DNA of 64,000 nt from Rhodococcus sp. 1168 (GTDB lineage: Bacteria; Actinomycetota; Actinomycetes; Mycobacteriales; Mycobacteriaceae), in NCBI RefSeq assembly GCF_002091955.1, contig NZ_MKKY01000073.1:124001-188000 (forward strand), given 5' to 3'. The position numbers and the translations under genes were made by a program. Numbering within the stretch: position 1 is the stretch's first letter; every line of letters starts with the position of its first letter. The notes under the pieces were generated by a model. The model was not told the origin of the DNA and did no database searches. It saw nothing but the letters and a program-made list of their open reading frames with translations. This document shows positions 1-9,061 of the stretch, piece by piece.

Positions 1-1521
1 CCATTGCTCGGCGTAGCCGCTCTCGCCATGGATTTCGGCAAGTTTCGAGCCACGGTCGAGCGCTACCCAGCACATCATTTTGGACGAGGTGAAGTGCTGC
101 GGTTCGCCGCGCACCTCCCAGATTCCACGGTCGGGTTTGCGCCAGTTCGCGATCGCTTCCTCGACCTGTCGTTTGAGCAGAGGCCACAAGAACTCCGGCA
201 CATGTTCGCGTGATTTCACGTGCAGGTACACCGAGTCGAGCATCGTTCCCCAGATATCGTGCTGCTCCTGGTTGTACGCGCCGTTTCCGATGCGGACGGG
301 TCGGGCGCCGTCGTAACCGGACAGGTGGGGCAGCTCGCTCTCTTCGAGAACTTTCTCGCCGCCGACGCCGTACATCACCTGGAGCGGGTTGGCATCGCCG
401 TTCTCGGCCATGGACACATCTGCCATGAACGAGAAAAAATCGTTGGCTTCGCGGTCGAGACCGAGCGTGTAAAGGCCCCACAGTGCGAAGGTCGAGTCGC
501 GTACCCAGGTGTATCGATAGTCCCAATTGCGCTCTCCACCGGGCGTTTCCGGCAGTGACGTAGTCGATGCTGCCAACAGGGCGCCGGTGGGTGCATAGGT
601 GAGACCTTTGAGGGTGAGCGCACTGCGCTGCAGGTAACCGCGCCACGGATGGTCGGGGAATCGTCCGATGGTGATCCACTGACGCCAACACTCGGCGGTT
701 CGCCACATCTTCTCCGCTGCCTCGTCGAATGTCGTAGGGGCGGCCAGATGGGACCACGAGAGCGCCACGAAGATGTTGTCACCCTCGGCCATACGGGTAC
801 GAGCACGAGCTTCTCGGCCCTCGATGCCGATACGAAGATTGGTCGTCAGAGTCAGCGTCGGCTGGTCTCCGTCGGTACTGGCTTGGCAGGTTGCTGTTGC
901 CTGCTCGTAGACCTTGCCGGTGTACTCCCACTGCGCGGGAGCACGGTGGTAGTCGAACGCAGGCTCGCAGCTCATCTCCAATTCGACCGTGCCGCTGACA
1001 CATTTGACCGTGCGGAGAAGAATGTGCTCGGCATCCCAATCGGTCGGTGCCCGCTTGTGTGAGCGGGAACGCTGATCGGTGTTGTGCCACGGACCCATCA
1101 CCAATGCATCGCGTACGACGAGCCATCCGGTTTCGGTCTGCCACGTCGTCTCGACGATCAAGCCGCCGGGCAGATAGCGTCGGGCCGCCGGGACGGACTG
1201 GCCGTACGGGCCGACCCGAAAATGGCCGGCGCTACGGTCGAGTACCGCACCGAACACGCTCGGTGAGTCGGGGCGTGGGATGCACAGCCACTCCACCGAA
1301 CCGTTCCTGGCCATGAGGCAGGTCGTCTCGCAATCGGAGAGAAACGCATAGTCGTCGATCGGAGGGAAGGCGCTTCGATACGAGGTCAGGCTGGAAACCG
1401 GGGCCGCTGTGCTGGCCAGAGCGCCTTGGGAAGAGTGCGCTTCTCCGCCGGGCACCCCCGTTGCCAAAACCGTATCGTCGGCTACGGGCACCACTGTCGA
1501 CTCGTTCTCGAATGCCGTCAT
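1..1521 (-). CDS. Glycoside hydrolase family 15 protein (trehalase/glucoamylase type), C-terminus cut by window edge
   Basis: 507 codons are visible from an ATG at 1521 down to base 1 with no stop, so the C-terminus lies outside the window. The family hydrolyses alpha-glucosidic bonds. The mycobacterial homologue in this position (Rv2402) is a trehalase of about 640 residues, so roughly 130 residues are missing. The N-terminal part has the GH15 beta-sandwich signature (PIDDYAFLSD, then NGSVEWLCIPRPDSPSVF). The hallmark (alpha/alpha)6-barrel motif GGERNWDYRYTWVRDS lies near residue 330. No signal peptide is seen, so a cytosolic enzyme recycling trehalose is likely. It is divergent from the small membrane-protein gene at 1593. 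Substrate (trehalose rather than glucan) is inferred from synteny. Confidence 0.9.
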   Translation of the reverse strand, partial: MTAFENESTVVPVADDTVLATGVPGGEAHSSQGALASTAAPVSSLTSYRSAFPPIDDYAFLSDCETTCLMARNGSVEWLCIPRPDSPSVFGAVLDRSAGHFRVGPYGQSVPAARRYLPGGLIVETTWQTETGWLVVRDALVMGPWHNTDQRSRSHKRAPTDWDAEHILLRTVKCVSGTVELEMSCEPAFDYHRAPAQWEYTGKVYEQATATCQASTDGDQPTLTLTTNLRIGIEGREARARTRMAEGDNIFVALSWSHLAAPTTFDEAAEKMWRTAECWRQWITIGRFPDHPWRGYLQRSALTLKGLTYAPTGALLAASTTSLPETPGGERNWDYRYTWVRDSTFALWGLYTLGLDREANDFFSFMADVSMAENGDANPLQVMYGVGGEKVLEESELPHLSGYDGARPVRIGNGAYNQEQHDIWGTMLDSVYLHVKSREHVPEFLWPLLKRQVEEAIANWRKPDRGIWEVRGEPQHFTSSKMMCWVALDRGSKLAEIHGESGYAEQW

Positions 1522-1592
1522 GGTCCCATCATCATCGGTGTGTGTGGCCGTCGTCTACCGCCGGGGTTTTCTCGGCGTGGCGGACCGATAGA

Positions 1593-1832
1593 GTGAACGG
1601 CGTGGATGCAATAGCGACCTGGTGGGACGGGATCGAACTGTGGATCACCGCTCTCCCGTTCATTCCACAGTCGCTCGTGGTGATGCTGGTGGTCGTACCC
1701 GTTGCATTCGGGCTCGCGGTCCTGATGGACCGAGTTCTTGCAGTACTGCTGCGAGTGCTGGGTCGAGATGCTCAGTCCCAGTCCGAGCTGGAAGCCTCAT
1801 TTCAAGAAACATCGAAAACGGAAGGCCACTGA
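1593..1832 (+). CDS. Small membrane protein (Rv2401A-like position)
   Basis: 79 residues from GTG 1593; an alternative GTG lies at 1602. One strongly hydrophobic segment (ALPFIPQSLVVMLVVVPVAF, continuing into GLAVLMDRVLAVLLRVLG) suggests one long or two short transmembrane helices. A charged Ser/Glu-rich tail follows. The M. tuberculosis locus has a small predicted membrane protein (Rv2401A) at the same place between the trehalase and subI. No function is known. Its TGA stop overlaps the ATG of the next mini-ORF by one base. Confidence 0.55.
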   Translation: MNGVDAIATWWDGIELWITALPFIPQSLVVMLVVVPVAFGLAVLMDRVLAVLLRVLGRDAQSQSELEASFQETSKTEGH

Positions 1833-1909
1833 TGCCACGGTCGAGGGTCTCGCTAGCACTGTTCGCCCTGCTCGTTCTCGTCGTGATCGCCTGGTTTCTG
1901 ACCAGGTAG
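1832..1909 (+). CDS. 25-residue hydrophobic peptide, translationally coupled
   Basis: ATG 1832 overlaps the TGA of the upstream membrane protein (TGATG), a typical coupling arrangement. The product is 25 residues: a basic start (MPRSR), a run of about 17 hydrophobic residues, and a TR end. It would be a single-span membrane micropeptide. No homologue is recognised. The case rests on coupling and on the clean basic-hydrophobic-basic pattern; chance occurrence is possible. Confidence 0.35.
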   Translation: MPRSRVSLALFALLVLVVIAWFLTR

Positions 1910-1941
1910 TGGACGCGTATTCGCGTCGACGCCTGCAGAGA

Positions 1942-1971
1942 TTAGAGTCCACCAGGATCCTCTGCTAGATT
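1942..1971 (+). promoter_or_regulatory. Candidate promoter for the leader peptide and subI operon
   Basis: A TANNNT-type -10 element (TAGATT, 1966-1971) ends 7 bases before the GTG at 1979, which would put the transcription start on that codon and make the leader ORF leaderless. The matching -35 (TTAGAG at 1942) is poor, as is common in actinobacteria. Inferred from sequence only. Confidence 0.4.
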
Positions 1972-1978
1972 TCTGTCC

Positions 1979-2071
1979 GTGTCTGCCGCTGCCGAGTACC
2001 GAGTCCGCCATGAGTTGGCGTTGATTGCGGTCGGCATGCTTGCTGTTGCCGATATCGACTGTTGTCGATAG
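1979..2071 (+). CDS. Putative cysteine-responsive leader peptide upstream of subI
   Basis: A 30-codon ORF from GTG 1979 ends in Asp-Cys-Cys-Arg-stop. An inner ATG at 2036 gives only the last 11 residues. The -10 box 7 bases upstream suggests leaderless translation. It lies 223 bases before the sulfate-binding protein gene with no other gene between them. Leaderless small ORFs with consecutive Cys codons that attenuate downstream sulfur genes are known in Mycobacterium; Cys-tRNA shortage stalls the ribosome at the Cys codons. The twin Cys codons just before the stop fit this model. Function is inferred. Confidence 0.55.
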   Translation: MSAAAEYRVRHELALIAVGMLAVADIDCCR

Positions 2072-2294
2072 ACCTCGCGGCTCTTCGGCTGCGTAAGGGT
2101 CGTTCGTCGTAGCCTGCTTGCTCGCGGCGATCCGACGTTTGCTGCACAGCTCGTTCTACTTGGTTGCCCGACGTCGATCGACTCGACCGGCTACCCTTCT
2201 TCCTTTCGCTGCGCTGGTCTCTCGTTCCGCGCATGCGTGCCCGCAACACCGTCTTCTCGTACAGCTGCGAACCGGCATCGAGCGGACTGAAAAG

Positions 2295-3335
2295 ATGAAA
2301 GGCTCTTTTTCGATGAGACACAGCTCTCGTTACCTGCTCACCACCTTTGCTGCGGTGGGAGCACTCGTTCTTTCCGCCTGCGGAGGTGGCTCGAGCGATG
2401 TGGTGGGTGGCTCGGGCGGATCCTCGGGCGGCACCGCGCTGACCCTCGTCGGTTACGCAGTGCCGAAGAACGGTTGGGATGCGATCGGGCTTGCATTCGA
2501 GGGAAGCGAAGCGGGCGAAGACAGTTCGATCAACGCCGACTACGGTGCCTCGGGCAACCAATCACGCAAAGTGGTCGACGGCGCCCCGGCCGACATCGTG
2601 AATTTCTCGGTCGAGCCGGATGTGACGCGGTTGGTCAAGGCGGGCAAGGTCGACGAGGGTTGGAATCAGAACGCTTACGGCGGTGTGCCTTTCGGATCTG
2701 TCGTTACGTTGGTCGTCCGCGAGGGCAACCCGAAGAACATTCGAACTTGGGACGACCTGCTCGCCCCGGACGTGCAGGTCATCAGTCCGAGCCCGCTCAG
2801 CTCGGGTTCGGCCAAGTGGAATCTCCTGGCGCCGTACGCGGCCAAGAGCAACGGCGGTCAGGATCGGCAGGCGGGTCTCGACTACGTCCAGAAGCTCGTC
2901 TCGGGACACTTTCCGGTACAACCGGAATCGGGTCGAGCGGCGACCGAGGCGTTCCTGCAGGGGCAGGGCGACGTGCTGATCAGCTACGAGAACGAAGCAC
3001 TCCTCATCGAAGAGCAGGGCGAGAAAGTCGAGCACATCGATGTGGCCGATACCTTCCGTATCGAAAACCCCGTTGCGGTCGTGAACACCAGCGGCCAGCT
3101 GGAACTGGCCAATGCACTCAACGACTACATCTATACCGACGAGGGACAGAAGATCTGGGCGGAGGCCGGATTCCGACCCGTCGATCCGGACGTTGCAGCC
3201 CAGTACTCGGACAAGTTCTTCACTCCGGAGAAGCTGCGCACTATCGACGATCTCGGTGGGTGGAGCCAGGTCGACGCCGATCTGTTCGGTGACAGCGGCG
3301 CGATCACGACCATCTACAGCGAAAACACCAAGTAG
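2295..3335 (+). CDS. subI: Sulfate ABC transporter substrate-binding lipoprotein
   Basis: Periplasmic-type sulfate/thiosulfate-binding protein that delivers sulfate to CysTW. The 346-residue product starts at ATG 2295 (alternative ATG 2313). It has a lipoprotein signal: basic n-region, hydrophobic stretch, then the lipobox LSAC, so mature Cys is lipid-anchored outside the membrane. A Gly/Ser linker leads to the sulfate-binding fold with family motifs such as NADYGASGNQSRKVVDG and SSGSAKWNLLAPYAA. It is the first structural gene of subI-cysT-cysW-cysA, 6 bases before cysT. The upstream Cys-rich mini-ORF suggests induction on cysteine shortage. Reading the frame further upstream would extend the protein, but those codons do not look like a signal peptide. 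Confidence 0.93.
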   Translation: MKGSFSMRHSSRYLLTTFAAVGALVLSACGGGSSDVVGGSGGSSGGTALTLVGYAVPKNGWDAIGLAFEGSEAGEDSSINADYGASGNQSRKVVDGAPADIVNFSVEPDVTRLVKAGKVDEGWNQNAYGGVPFGSVVTLVVREGNPKNIRTWDDLLAPDVQVISPSPLSSGSAKWNLLAPYAAKSNGGQDRQAGLDYVQKLVSGHFPVQPESGRAATEAFLQGQGDVLISYENEALLIEEQGEKVEHIDVADTFRIENPVAVVNTSGQLELANALNDYIYTDEGQKIWAEAGFRPVDPDVAAQYSDKFFTPEKLRTIDDLGGWSQVDADLFGDSGAITTIYSENTK

Positions 3336-3340
3336 GAACC

Positions 3341-4204
3341 ATGTCGACCACTATCGAGGCCGAGTCACGGTCATGGCGCGCGAAATCGCGTGAGGGGCGT
3401 AAGTTCCGCGGTCCCGGCTCCGTCGGTCCGCTCGGCCTCGGAGTGGCGGTGTTGTGGTTGAGCATCATCGTGCTGCTGCCGCTCGCAGCGTTGTTGGTCA
3501 AGTCGTTCGACAACGGGCTTGCCGGCTTTTGGGATGCGGTAACCCAGCCGCGTGCAATCGCGACATTCAAGGTGACGCTGGAAGTGTCGGCCGCCACCGC
3601 GATCATTAACCTCTTCCTCGGCACACTCATCGCCTGGGTGCTCGTTCGGGACGAGTTCCCGGGCAAACGATTCGTCAACGCCGTGATCGACCTGCCGTTC
3701 GCTTTGCCGACGATCGTGGCGAGCCTGGTGTTGCTTTCGCTCTACGGCCCGACCAGCCCCATCGGCCTGGTCTTCAATGCCACCAAACCCGCCGTCGTCG
3801 TTGCGTTGCTGTTCGTCACATTGCCGTTCGTGGTGCGCGCGGTACAACCCGTACTCATCGAGCTCGACAAGGAAGTCGAGGAGGCGGCGGCATCGCTGGG
3901 GGCAGGGAACTGGACGATCTTTCGGCGCATCGTGCTTCCGGTGCTGATGCCCGCAGTTCTGAGCGGCGCGGGCTTGGCCTTCGCCAGGGCTATCGGCGAA
4001 TTCGGATCGGTTGTGCTCATCGGTGGCAACATCCCAGGGCAAACGCAGATCGCATCCCAGTACATCCGTGAACTGATCGAGTACGACCATCAGGTGGACG
4101 CAGCGGCGATCTCGGTCGTGTTGCTGACGTTGGCTTTCGTCGTGTTGTTCGTTCTTCGCATCGTGGGAAGTCGACTCGCTCGAAGAGAGGAACAGATCCG
4201 ATGA
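3341..4204 (+). CDS. cysT: Sulfate ABC transporter permease CysT
   Basis: 287-residue integral membrane permease of the sulfate importer, pairing with CysW. About six transmembrane helices are visible after a 30-residue charged N-terminus. The binding-protein-dependent transport (EAA) loop, which contacts the ATPase, reads [21 protein letters not shown] near residues 182-202. An RBS (AGGAACC) precedes ATG 3341. The stop overlaps cysW by four bases (ATGA), implying coupled translation and balanced stoichiometry. Confidence 0.94.
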   Translation: MSTTIEAESRSWRAKSREGRKFRGPGSVGPLGLGVAVLWLSIIVLLPLAALLVKSFDNGLAGFWDAVTQPRAIATFKVTLEVSAATAIINLFLGTLIAWVLVRDEFPGKRFVNAVIDLPFALPTIVASLVLLSLYGPTSPIGLVFNATKPAVVVALLFVTLPFVVRAVQPVLIELDKEVEEAAASLGAGNWTIFRRIVLPVLMPAVLSGAGLAFARAIGEFGSVVLIGGNIPGQTQIASQYIRELIEYDHQVDAAAISVVLLTLAFVVLFVLRIVGSRLARREEQIR

Positions 4205-5001
4205 AGCTCGGACTTCCGGTCAAACTCTCTCTGCGGGTCGTTGCGTTGTTCTATCTCGCTGCACTGGTGTTGTTTCCGCTCGGCGCCATCCTCTATCGGA
4301 CGTTCGAAAATGGGGTCGCCGAGTTCTGGGGACTGATAACGACACCGGCCGCCCAGTCGGCGCTGCAACTGTCGCTGCTGATCGTCGCGATCGTCGTTCC
4401 GATCAACGTCGTGTTCGGAGTCATCACTGCCCTTGCACTCGTGCGTGGACGATTCCGTGGGAGGGGCGTCCTCGAGGCCATCGTGGACCTTCCATTCGCG
4501 GTGTCGCCCATCGTCACCGGCGTCGCACTCATCCTGCTGTGGGGCGCGAACGGATGGTTCGGCGGCATCGAGAGTCTCGGCTTCAAAATCATCTTCGCCC
4601 TGCCCGGCATGGTGATAGCAACGATCTTCGTGACGCTGCCCTTCGTGGTGCGCGAAGTGGAGCCGGTGCTCTACGAGATCGGCGAAGAGCAGGAAGAAGC
4701 TGCATCGACGTTGGGGGCTTCCTCGATGCAGACCTTCTGGAGGATCACCCTTCCTGCTATTCGCTGGGGTCTGACGTACGGAATCGTCCTGACCGTTGCG
4801 CGTTCGCTCGGCGAGTTCGGCGCCGTGATCATGGTGTCGACCAACTTGCCAGGCGTCTCGCAGACACTGACCCTGTTGGTGAATTCTCGATACGAAGACT
4901 TCAACCAAGCGGGTGCATACGCCGCATCCACCTTGCTCATGGCAATTGCCGTCATCGTATTGCTGCTGATGACTGCCCTCGACAAAAAGAGGACGAAGTA
5001 A
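4201..5001 (+). CDS. cysW: Sulfate ABC transporter permease CysW
   Basis: 266-residue second permease subunit, with about six membrane helices and its own EAA loop ([20 protein letters not shown]) for docking with CysA. It starts in an ATGA overlap with cysT, and its TAA shares one base with the cysA ATG (TAATG). Length and order match the standard sulfate importer. It forms the heterodimeric channel with CysT. Confidence 0.94.
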   Translation: MKLGLPVKLSLRVVALFYLAALVLFPLGAILYRTFENGVAEFWGLITTPAAQSALQLSLLIVAIVVPINVVFGVITALALVRGRFRGRGVLEAIVDLPFAVSPIVTGVALILLWGANGWFGGIESLGFKIIFALPGMVIATIFVTLPFVVREVEPVLYEIGEEQEEAASTLGASSMQTFWRITLPAIRWGLTYGIVLTVARSLGEFGAVIMVSTNLPGVSQTLTLLVNSRYEDFNQAGAYAASTLLMAIAVIVLLLMTALDKKRTK

Positions 5002-6059
5002 TGACTGCATCGAAGAACAACGAGATCGAGATCTCCGTTGTCGGCGCCAACAAGAAATACGGCGACTTCGCCGCACTCGACAATGTCAGCATCGACATCC
5101 CCAAGGGCTCGCTGACGGCGTTGCTCGGACCGAGCGGCTCCGGTAAGTCGACCTTGCTGAGGTCGATTGCAGGCCTCGAGCAACTCGACTCCGGTCAGGT
5201 GGTCCTGGCCGGCCAGGATGTGACGTGGGTGAGCCCGCAGCGTCGTGAAATTGGATTCGTCTTCCAACACTATGCAGCCTTCAAACACCTCAGTGTTCGC
5301 GACAACGTTGCATTCGGTCTGACGATCAGGAAGCGACCGAAACCCGAGATCAAGCGGAAGGTGGACGAACTCCTCGAGATCGTCGGCCTCGCTGGATTTC
5401 AAAGCAGATTTCCGGCGCAGCTTTCGGGCGGCCAACGGCAGCGCATGGCACTGGCACGCGCGCTCGCGGTCGATCCGCAAGTGCTGTTGCTCGACGAGCC
5501 CTTCGGCGCACTCGATGCAAAGGTCCGTGAGGATCTTCGAACGTGGCTGCGTCGATTGCACGACGAGGTACATGTCACGACGGTATTGGTGACGCACGAT
5601 CAGGAAGAGGCACTCGACGTCGCCGACCGGATCGCGGTGCTCAACAAGGGGCGGATCGAGCAGGTCGGTACCCCCGAGGACCTCTACGATCGTCCCGAGA
5701 ACGACTTCGTGATGTCCTTCCTCGGGCAGGTCGCCAAGCTCAACGGACTACTGGTCCGACCGCACGACATTCGCGTCGGTCGGGATCCGAGCATGTCGCT
5801 GGCGCAGGAGAACGGGACAGCCGAATCTGCGGGCGTGACTCGCGCCATCGTCGAACGCGTCGTACGTCTCGGATTCGAGGTGAAGGTCGAAATGAAGAAT
5901 GCTGCAACGGGAGAGCCCTTCACCGCGCAGATCACTCGCGGCGACAGTGAAGCGCTCCAGCTCAACGCCGGAGAGACGGTGTACGTGCGCGCCACACGGA
6001 TCCCGAAGATCCTCAATTCCAAGGGCACGGTGGCGACGGCCGCCGGATCTACCTATTGA
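5001..6059 (+). CDS. cysA: Sulfate/thiosulfate ABC transporter ATP-binding protein
   Basis: 352-residue ATPase energising sulfate import. Walker A is GPSGSGKST (residues 43-51), the Q-loop is FVFQHYAAF, the signature LSGGQRQR starts at about 141, and Walker B is [11 protein letters not shown] with a downstream switch His (VTHDQEE). The C-terminal ~100 residues form the TOBE-like regulatory domain ([15 protein letters not shown]). Start ATG 5001 overlaps the cysW stop. The 3' end overlaps the convergent cbiX gene by 11 bases, so the two sulfur operons run tail to tail with no room for a separate intergenic terminator. Confidence 0.95.
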   Translation: MTASKNNEIEISVVGANKKYGDFAALDNVSIDIPKGSLTALLGPSGSGKSTLLRSIAGLEQLDSGQVVLAGQDVTWVSPQRREIGFVFQHYAAFKHLSVRDNVAFGLTIRKRPKPEIKRKVDELLEIVGLAGFQSRFPAQLSGGQRQRMALARALAVDPQVLLLDEPFGALDAKVREDLRTWLRRLHDEVHVTTVLVTHDQEEALDVADRIAVLNKGRIEQVGTPEDLYDRPENDFVMSFLGQVAKLNGLLVRPHDIRVGRDPSMSLAQENGTAESAGVTRAIVERVVRLGFEVKVEMKNAATGEPFTAQITRGDSEALQLNAGETVYVRATRIPKILNSKGTVATAAGSTY

Positions 6060-6810
6060 GGTGATCGTTGTCTGCAGTCACGACGTGCGTCAGAGCGCAA
6101 TCGTAACGATGGGACACCACCTCGGTGACCGACGAATGCGCACCGATGACGTCCGCTCGGACGACCTCGAAACCTGATGCGTCCACAACTGCGGATACGC
6201 GGTCGGTCAGCAACCCCGGTGCAAGAAACCACTGCGCGAGCACAATCTTTCTCGCACCGGCACTGTGCAGTAGACGGAGAGCTTCGGAAGGACCCGAATT
6301 CGGCACGGTCGCAAAACATGTCACGGCCTCGCGCCAAAGAGTTCCCGTGAGAACGTGTCGAGCAATGGCACGAGTGCGTTCGTTGGCGGCACCGTCCGAG
6401 GATCCGACAGCGGCGAGAAGGACACCGACATCCGGGTCGTCGACGTCGACGCCTGCGTCGACTATGCGTGAGCGAACCGCATCGACCAACCGCGGATCGT
6501 CGCCGAGTACGTCGGCCTGCACCAGCGACAATCCTGGGTGACGCAGCCGTGCCGCTTCGAGCATCGTCGGCAAGTCCACCCTTGCATGAAACGCGCTACC
6601 GAGCAGCAGCGGAACGACGACTGCCGAGTCGCCGCCCTCGAGAGCGAGCACGTCGATCACTCGATCGACGTGCGGCTCCGTCAGGTCCAGAAACGCCACT
6701 CGCACATCCACATCCGGGCGCCGAAGTCGGATCCGATCGACCACCGCGTGCACCGTACGAGCCGAGCGCGCATCGCGGCTGCCGTGAGCGGTGGCGATCA
6801 ACACGCTCAC
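6049..6810 (-). CDS. Sirohydrochlorin chelatase (CbiX/SirB family)
   Basis: 253 residues from GTG 6810, which overlaps the cysN stop (GTGA). CbiX/SirB enzymes insert Fe2+ (or Co2+) into sirohydrochlorin; sirohaem is the cofactor of the sulfite reductase encoded in the same operon. The N-terminal motif [10 protein letters not shown] holds the metal-binding His, with a second half ([25 protein letters not shown]) typical of the two-domain form. Mycobacterial Rv2393 (annotated as a ferrochelatase) occupies the same position beside cysH. Last gene of the sulfite-reduction operon. Confidence 0.85.
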   Translation of the reverse strand: MSVLIATAHGSRDARSARTVHAVVDRIRLRRPDVDVRVAFLDLTEPHVDRVIDVLALEGGDSAVVVPLLLGSAFHARVDLPTMLEAARLRHPGLSLVQADVLGDDPRLVDAVRSRIVDAGVDVDDPDVGVLLAAVGSSDGAANERTRAIARHVLTGTLWREAVTCFATVPNSGPSEALRLLHSAGARKIVLAQWFLAPGLLTDRVSAVVDASGFEVVRADVIGAHSSVTEVVSHRYDCALTHVVTADNDHLNR

Positions 6811-8117
6811 GCCGGTGTCGGCGTCCCGAGCTCGACGGCGGACAACGCGTCGCCGACCAGGCCGGCAGCGAGGGTATTTCCGCCGTTCGGATCTATCAGC
6901 AGAAAGCTTCCGGTGTGCCGGTTGACCCGGTAGTCGTCCGCCACGATCGGCTCGGCAACTCGAACCGAGATTCGACCGATATCGTTGAGTGCCAGCGATT
7001 CCGGTGACGGCTCGGACGTCAAATTCTGTTCGTCGAACCGCTCCACCAGCGAGCCGACGATGGCCTGTGTAGTACGCGTTCCGTGCTTGAGTAGCAGGCG
7101 GGCACCGGGCCGCAGGGGCTTTTCGGCGAGCCAGCACACAGTGGCGTCGAAGTCGCCGAGGGCCTCGGGCGCATCCTGCGGGGACGCGATGGTGTCGCCT
7201 CGAGACACATCGACGTCGTCGGCGAGAATCAACGTGACGCTACGGCCGGCATGGGCCGATCCGAGTTCGCCATCAGCTGTATCGATGCGCTCGACGGTCG
7301 TGCGTACCCCCGAGGGCAACACGACGACCTCGTCGCCGGGGGAGACCGTTCCGGCTGCAACTTGGCCGGCGTAGCCGCGGTAGTCCGGGAATTCGGCTGT
7401 GCGCGGACGGATTACGTACTGCACTGGGAATCGAAGGCCCACTCGATGGGGTTCCGCGTCGACCGGGACGGACTCGAGATGCTCGATCAGCGTCGGGCCG
7501 TCGTAATACGGGGTCTTGGTCGAGCGCACCGCCACATTGTCACCATGAAGGGCGGACACCGGTATCTCGGTGACATCCTCGGTAGCCCAGCCGAGTGAGC
7601 TCGTCAGAGAGTTGAATTCCTCCGAGATGTCCGCGAAGACCTGCTCCGGATTCTCCACGAGGTCGATCTTGTTGACCGCCAATACCAGCTTGGGTACACC
7701 CAGTAGTGCGAGAACCGCTGCATGCCTACGAGTCTGCGTGATGACGCCCTTGCGTGCGTCGACGAGAAGTATGACGAGCTGAGCCGTGGACGCACCGGAG
7801 ACGGTGTTACGGGTGTACTGAACGTGGCCGGGCGTATCGGCGAGAACGAACGAACGCGCGGGCGTTGCGAAGTACCGGTAGGCAACGTCGATGGTGATGC
7901 CCTGTTCGCGCTCGGCACGCAGGCCGTCGACCAGCAGTGACAGGTCCGGCGTGCTCAGTCCACGGTCGACCGATGCCCTGGTGACGGCATCGATCTGGTC
8001 GGCGAGAACAGATTTCGTGTCGTAGAGCAGGCGCCCGACCAGGGTGGACTTGCCGTCGTCGACGCTCCCTGCGGTGGCAAGCCGTAGCAGTTGTGTACCG
8101 GAACGAGAAATGCTCAT
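6807..8117 (-). CDS. cysN: Sulfate adenylyltransferase large subunit (GTPase), without APS-kinase domain
   Basis: 436-residue EF-Tu-like GTPase subunit of ATP sulfurylase. With CysD it couples GTP hydrolysis to formation of adenosine 5'-phosphosulfate. G1 is AGSVDDGKSTLVGRLLYD, the switch region EREQGITIDVAYRYF, G3 DTPGH, G4 NKIDLV. Beta-barrel domains follow to the end. The mycobacterial CysNC fusion is about 610 residues with a C-terminal APS kinase; that domain is absent here. ATG 8117 is preferred over upstream in-frame codons because it overlaps the cysD stop by one base and the N-terminus then fits the family. Confidence 0.94.
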   Translation of the reverse strand: MSISRSGTQLLRLATAGSVDDGKSTLVGRLLYDTKSVLADQIDAVTRASVDRGLSTPDLSLLVDGLRAEREQGITIDVAYRYFATPARSFVLADTPGHVQYTRNTVSGASTAQLVILLVDARKGVITQTRRHAAVLALLGVPKLVLAVNKIDLVENPEQVFADISEEFNSLTSSLGWATEDVTEIPVSALHGDNVAVRSTKTPYYDGPTLIEHLESVPVDAEPHRVGLRFPVQYVIRPRTAEFPDYRGYAGQVAAGTVSPGDEVVVLPSGVRTTVERIDTADGELGSAHAGRSVTLILADDVDVSRGDTIASPQDAPEALGDFDATVCWLAEKPLRPGARLLLKHGTRTTQAIVGSLVERFDEQNLTSEPSPESLALNDIGRISVRVAEPIVADDYRVNRHTGSFLLIDPNGGNTLAAGLVGDALSAVELGTPTPA

Positions 8118-9061
8118 CAGAAGTATCCTTCGCGCTTGCGGTCTTCCATGGCAGCCTCGGAAACACGATCGTCTCCGCGAGTGGCACCACGTTCGGTGAG
8201 CCGGGATGCTGCGACCTCGGCAAGGATCGCGTCGTTGTCCGCGGCATCGGACAGAACTGCGCCGGTCGTGGATCCATCGCCCACGGTCCGGTACCGAACC
8301 GACAGAGTCTGCAGCTCCTCGGATTCGTTCGGTCCGCCCCACACGCCGGGAGTCATCCACATTCCGTCACGCTGGTACACCGGGCGCTGGTGCGCGTAGT
8401 AGATGGACGCCAATTCGACGTCTTCGCGGGCAATGTAACGCCAGATGTCGAGTTCGGTGAAGTTGCTCAACGGGAACACTCGAACCTGCTCACCCGGCGA
8501 ATGCTTACCGTTGTAGAGGTTCCACAGTTCCGGACGCTGCTTCTTCGGATCCCACTGACCGAATGCGTTGCGAAGGGAGAAGATGCGCTCCTTGGCGCGA
8601 GCGCGCTCCTCGTCGCGGCGTGCACCACCGAAGATGGCGTCGAAGCGATTCTCCGAGATCGAGTCCAGCAACGGAACGGTCTGAAGGGGGTTGCGAATGC
8701 CGTCGGGACGCTCGGTGAGCCGGCCGTCGGCTATGTAGTCCTCGACGCTGGCGATGTGCAGGCGGAGGTTGTACTTGGCGACGACGTAGTCGCGAAAGTC
8801 CAGGACTTCCTGCAAGTTGTGGCCGGTGTCGACGTGCAGCAGCGAGAATGGCAGTGGCGCAGGCCAGAAGGCCTTGATCGCCAAGTGCAGCAGAACGGTG
8901 GAGTCCTTGCCGCCGGAGAAGAGAATGACCGGGCGCTCGAACTCGCCTGCCACCTCACGGAAAATATGGATCGCCTCGGACTCGAGCGCATCGAGTGTGT
9001 CGAATCGATCGCTGTCGAGCAGTGTGCGTGTAGCTTCTACCGCTGTCGTGTCCAGTGTCAT
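8117..9061 (-). CDS. cysD: Sulfate adenylyltransferase small subunit
   Basis: 314-residue catalytic subunit of ATP sulfurylase (sulfate + ATP -> APS + PPi), a PP-loop ATP pyrophosphatase-fold enzyme. The PP-loop is ILFSGGKDSTVLLHL near residues 50-64. Conserved downstream motifs include HVDTGHNLQEVLDFRD, FGGARRDEERARAKER and the C-terminal EDRKREGYF. ATG 9061 overlaps the cysH TGA (ATGA); an in-frame ATG at 9079 is less likely. Works as a heterodimer with CysN. Confidence 0.95.
   Translation of the reverse strand: MTLDTTAVEATRTLLDSDRFDTLDALESEAIHIFREVAGEFERPVILFSGGKDSTVLLHLAIKAFWPAPLPFSLLHVDTGHNLQEVLDFRDYVVAKYNLRLHIASVEDYIADGRLTERPDGIRNPLQTVPLLDSISENRFDAIFGGARRDEERARAKERIFSLRNAFGQWDPKKQRPELWNLYNGKHSPGEQVRVFPLSNFTELDIWRYIAREDVELASIYYAHQRPVYQRDGMWMTPGVWGGPNESEELQTLSVRYRTVGDGSTTGAVLSDAADNDAILAEVAASRLTERGATRGDDRVSEAAMEDRKREGYF

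Noticed and set aside
1965..2561. 198-codon minus-strand ORF across the subI 5' region
   Set aside because: Shadow frame of the subI signal region; basic, low-complexity product with no RBS.
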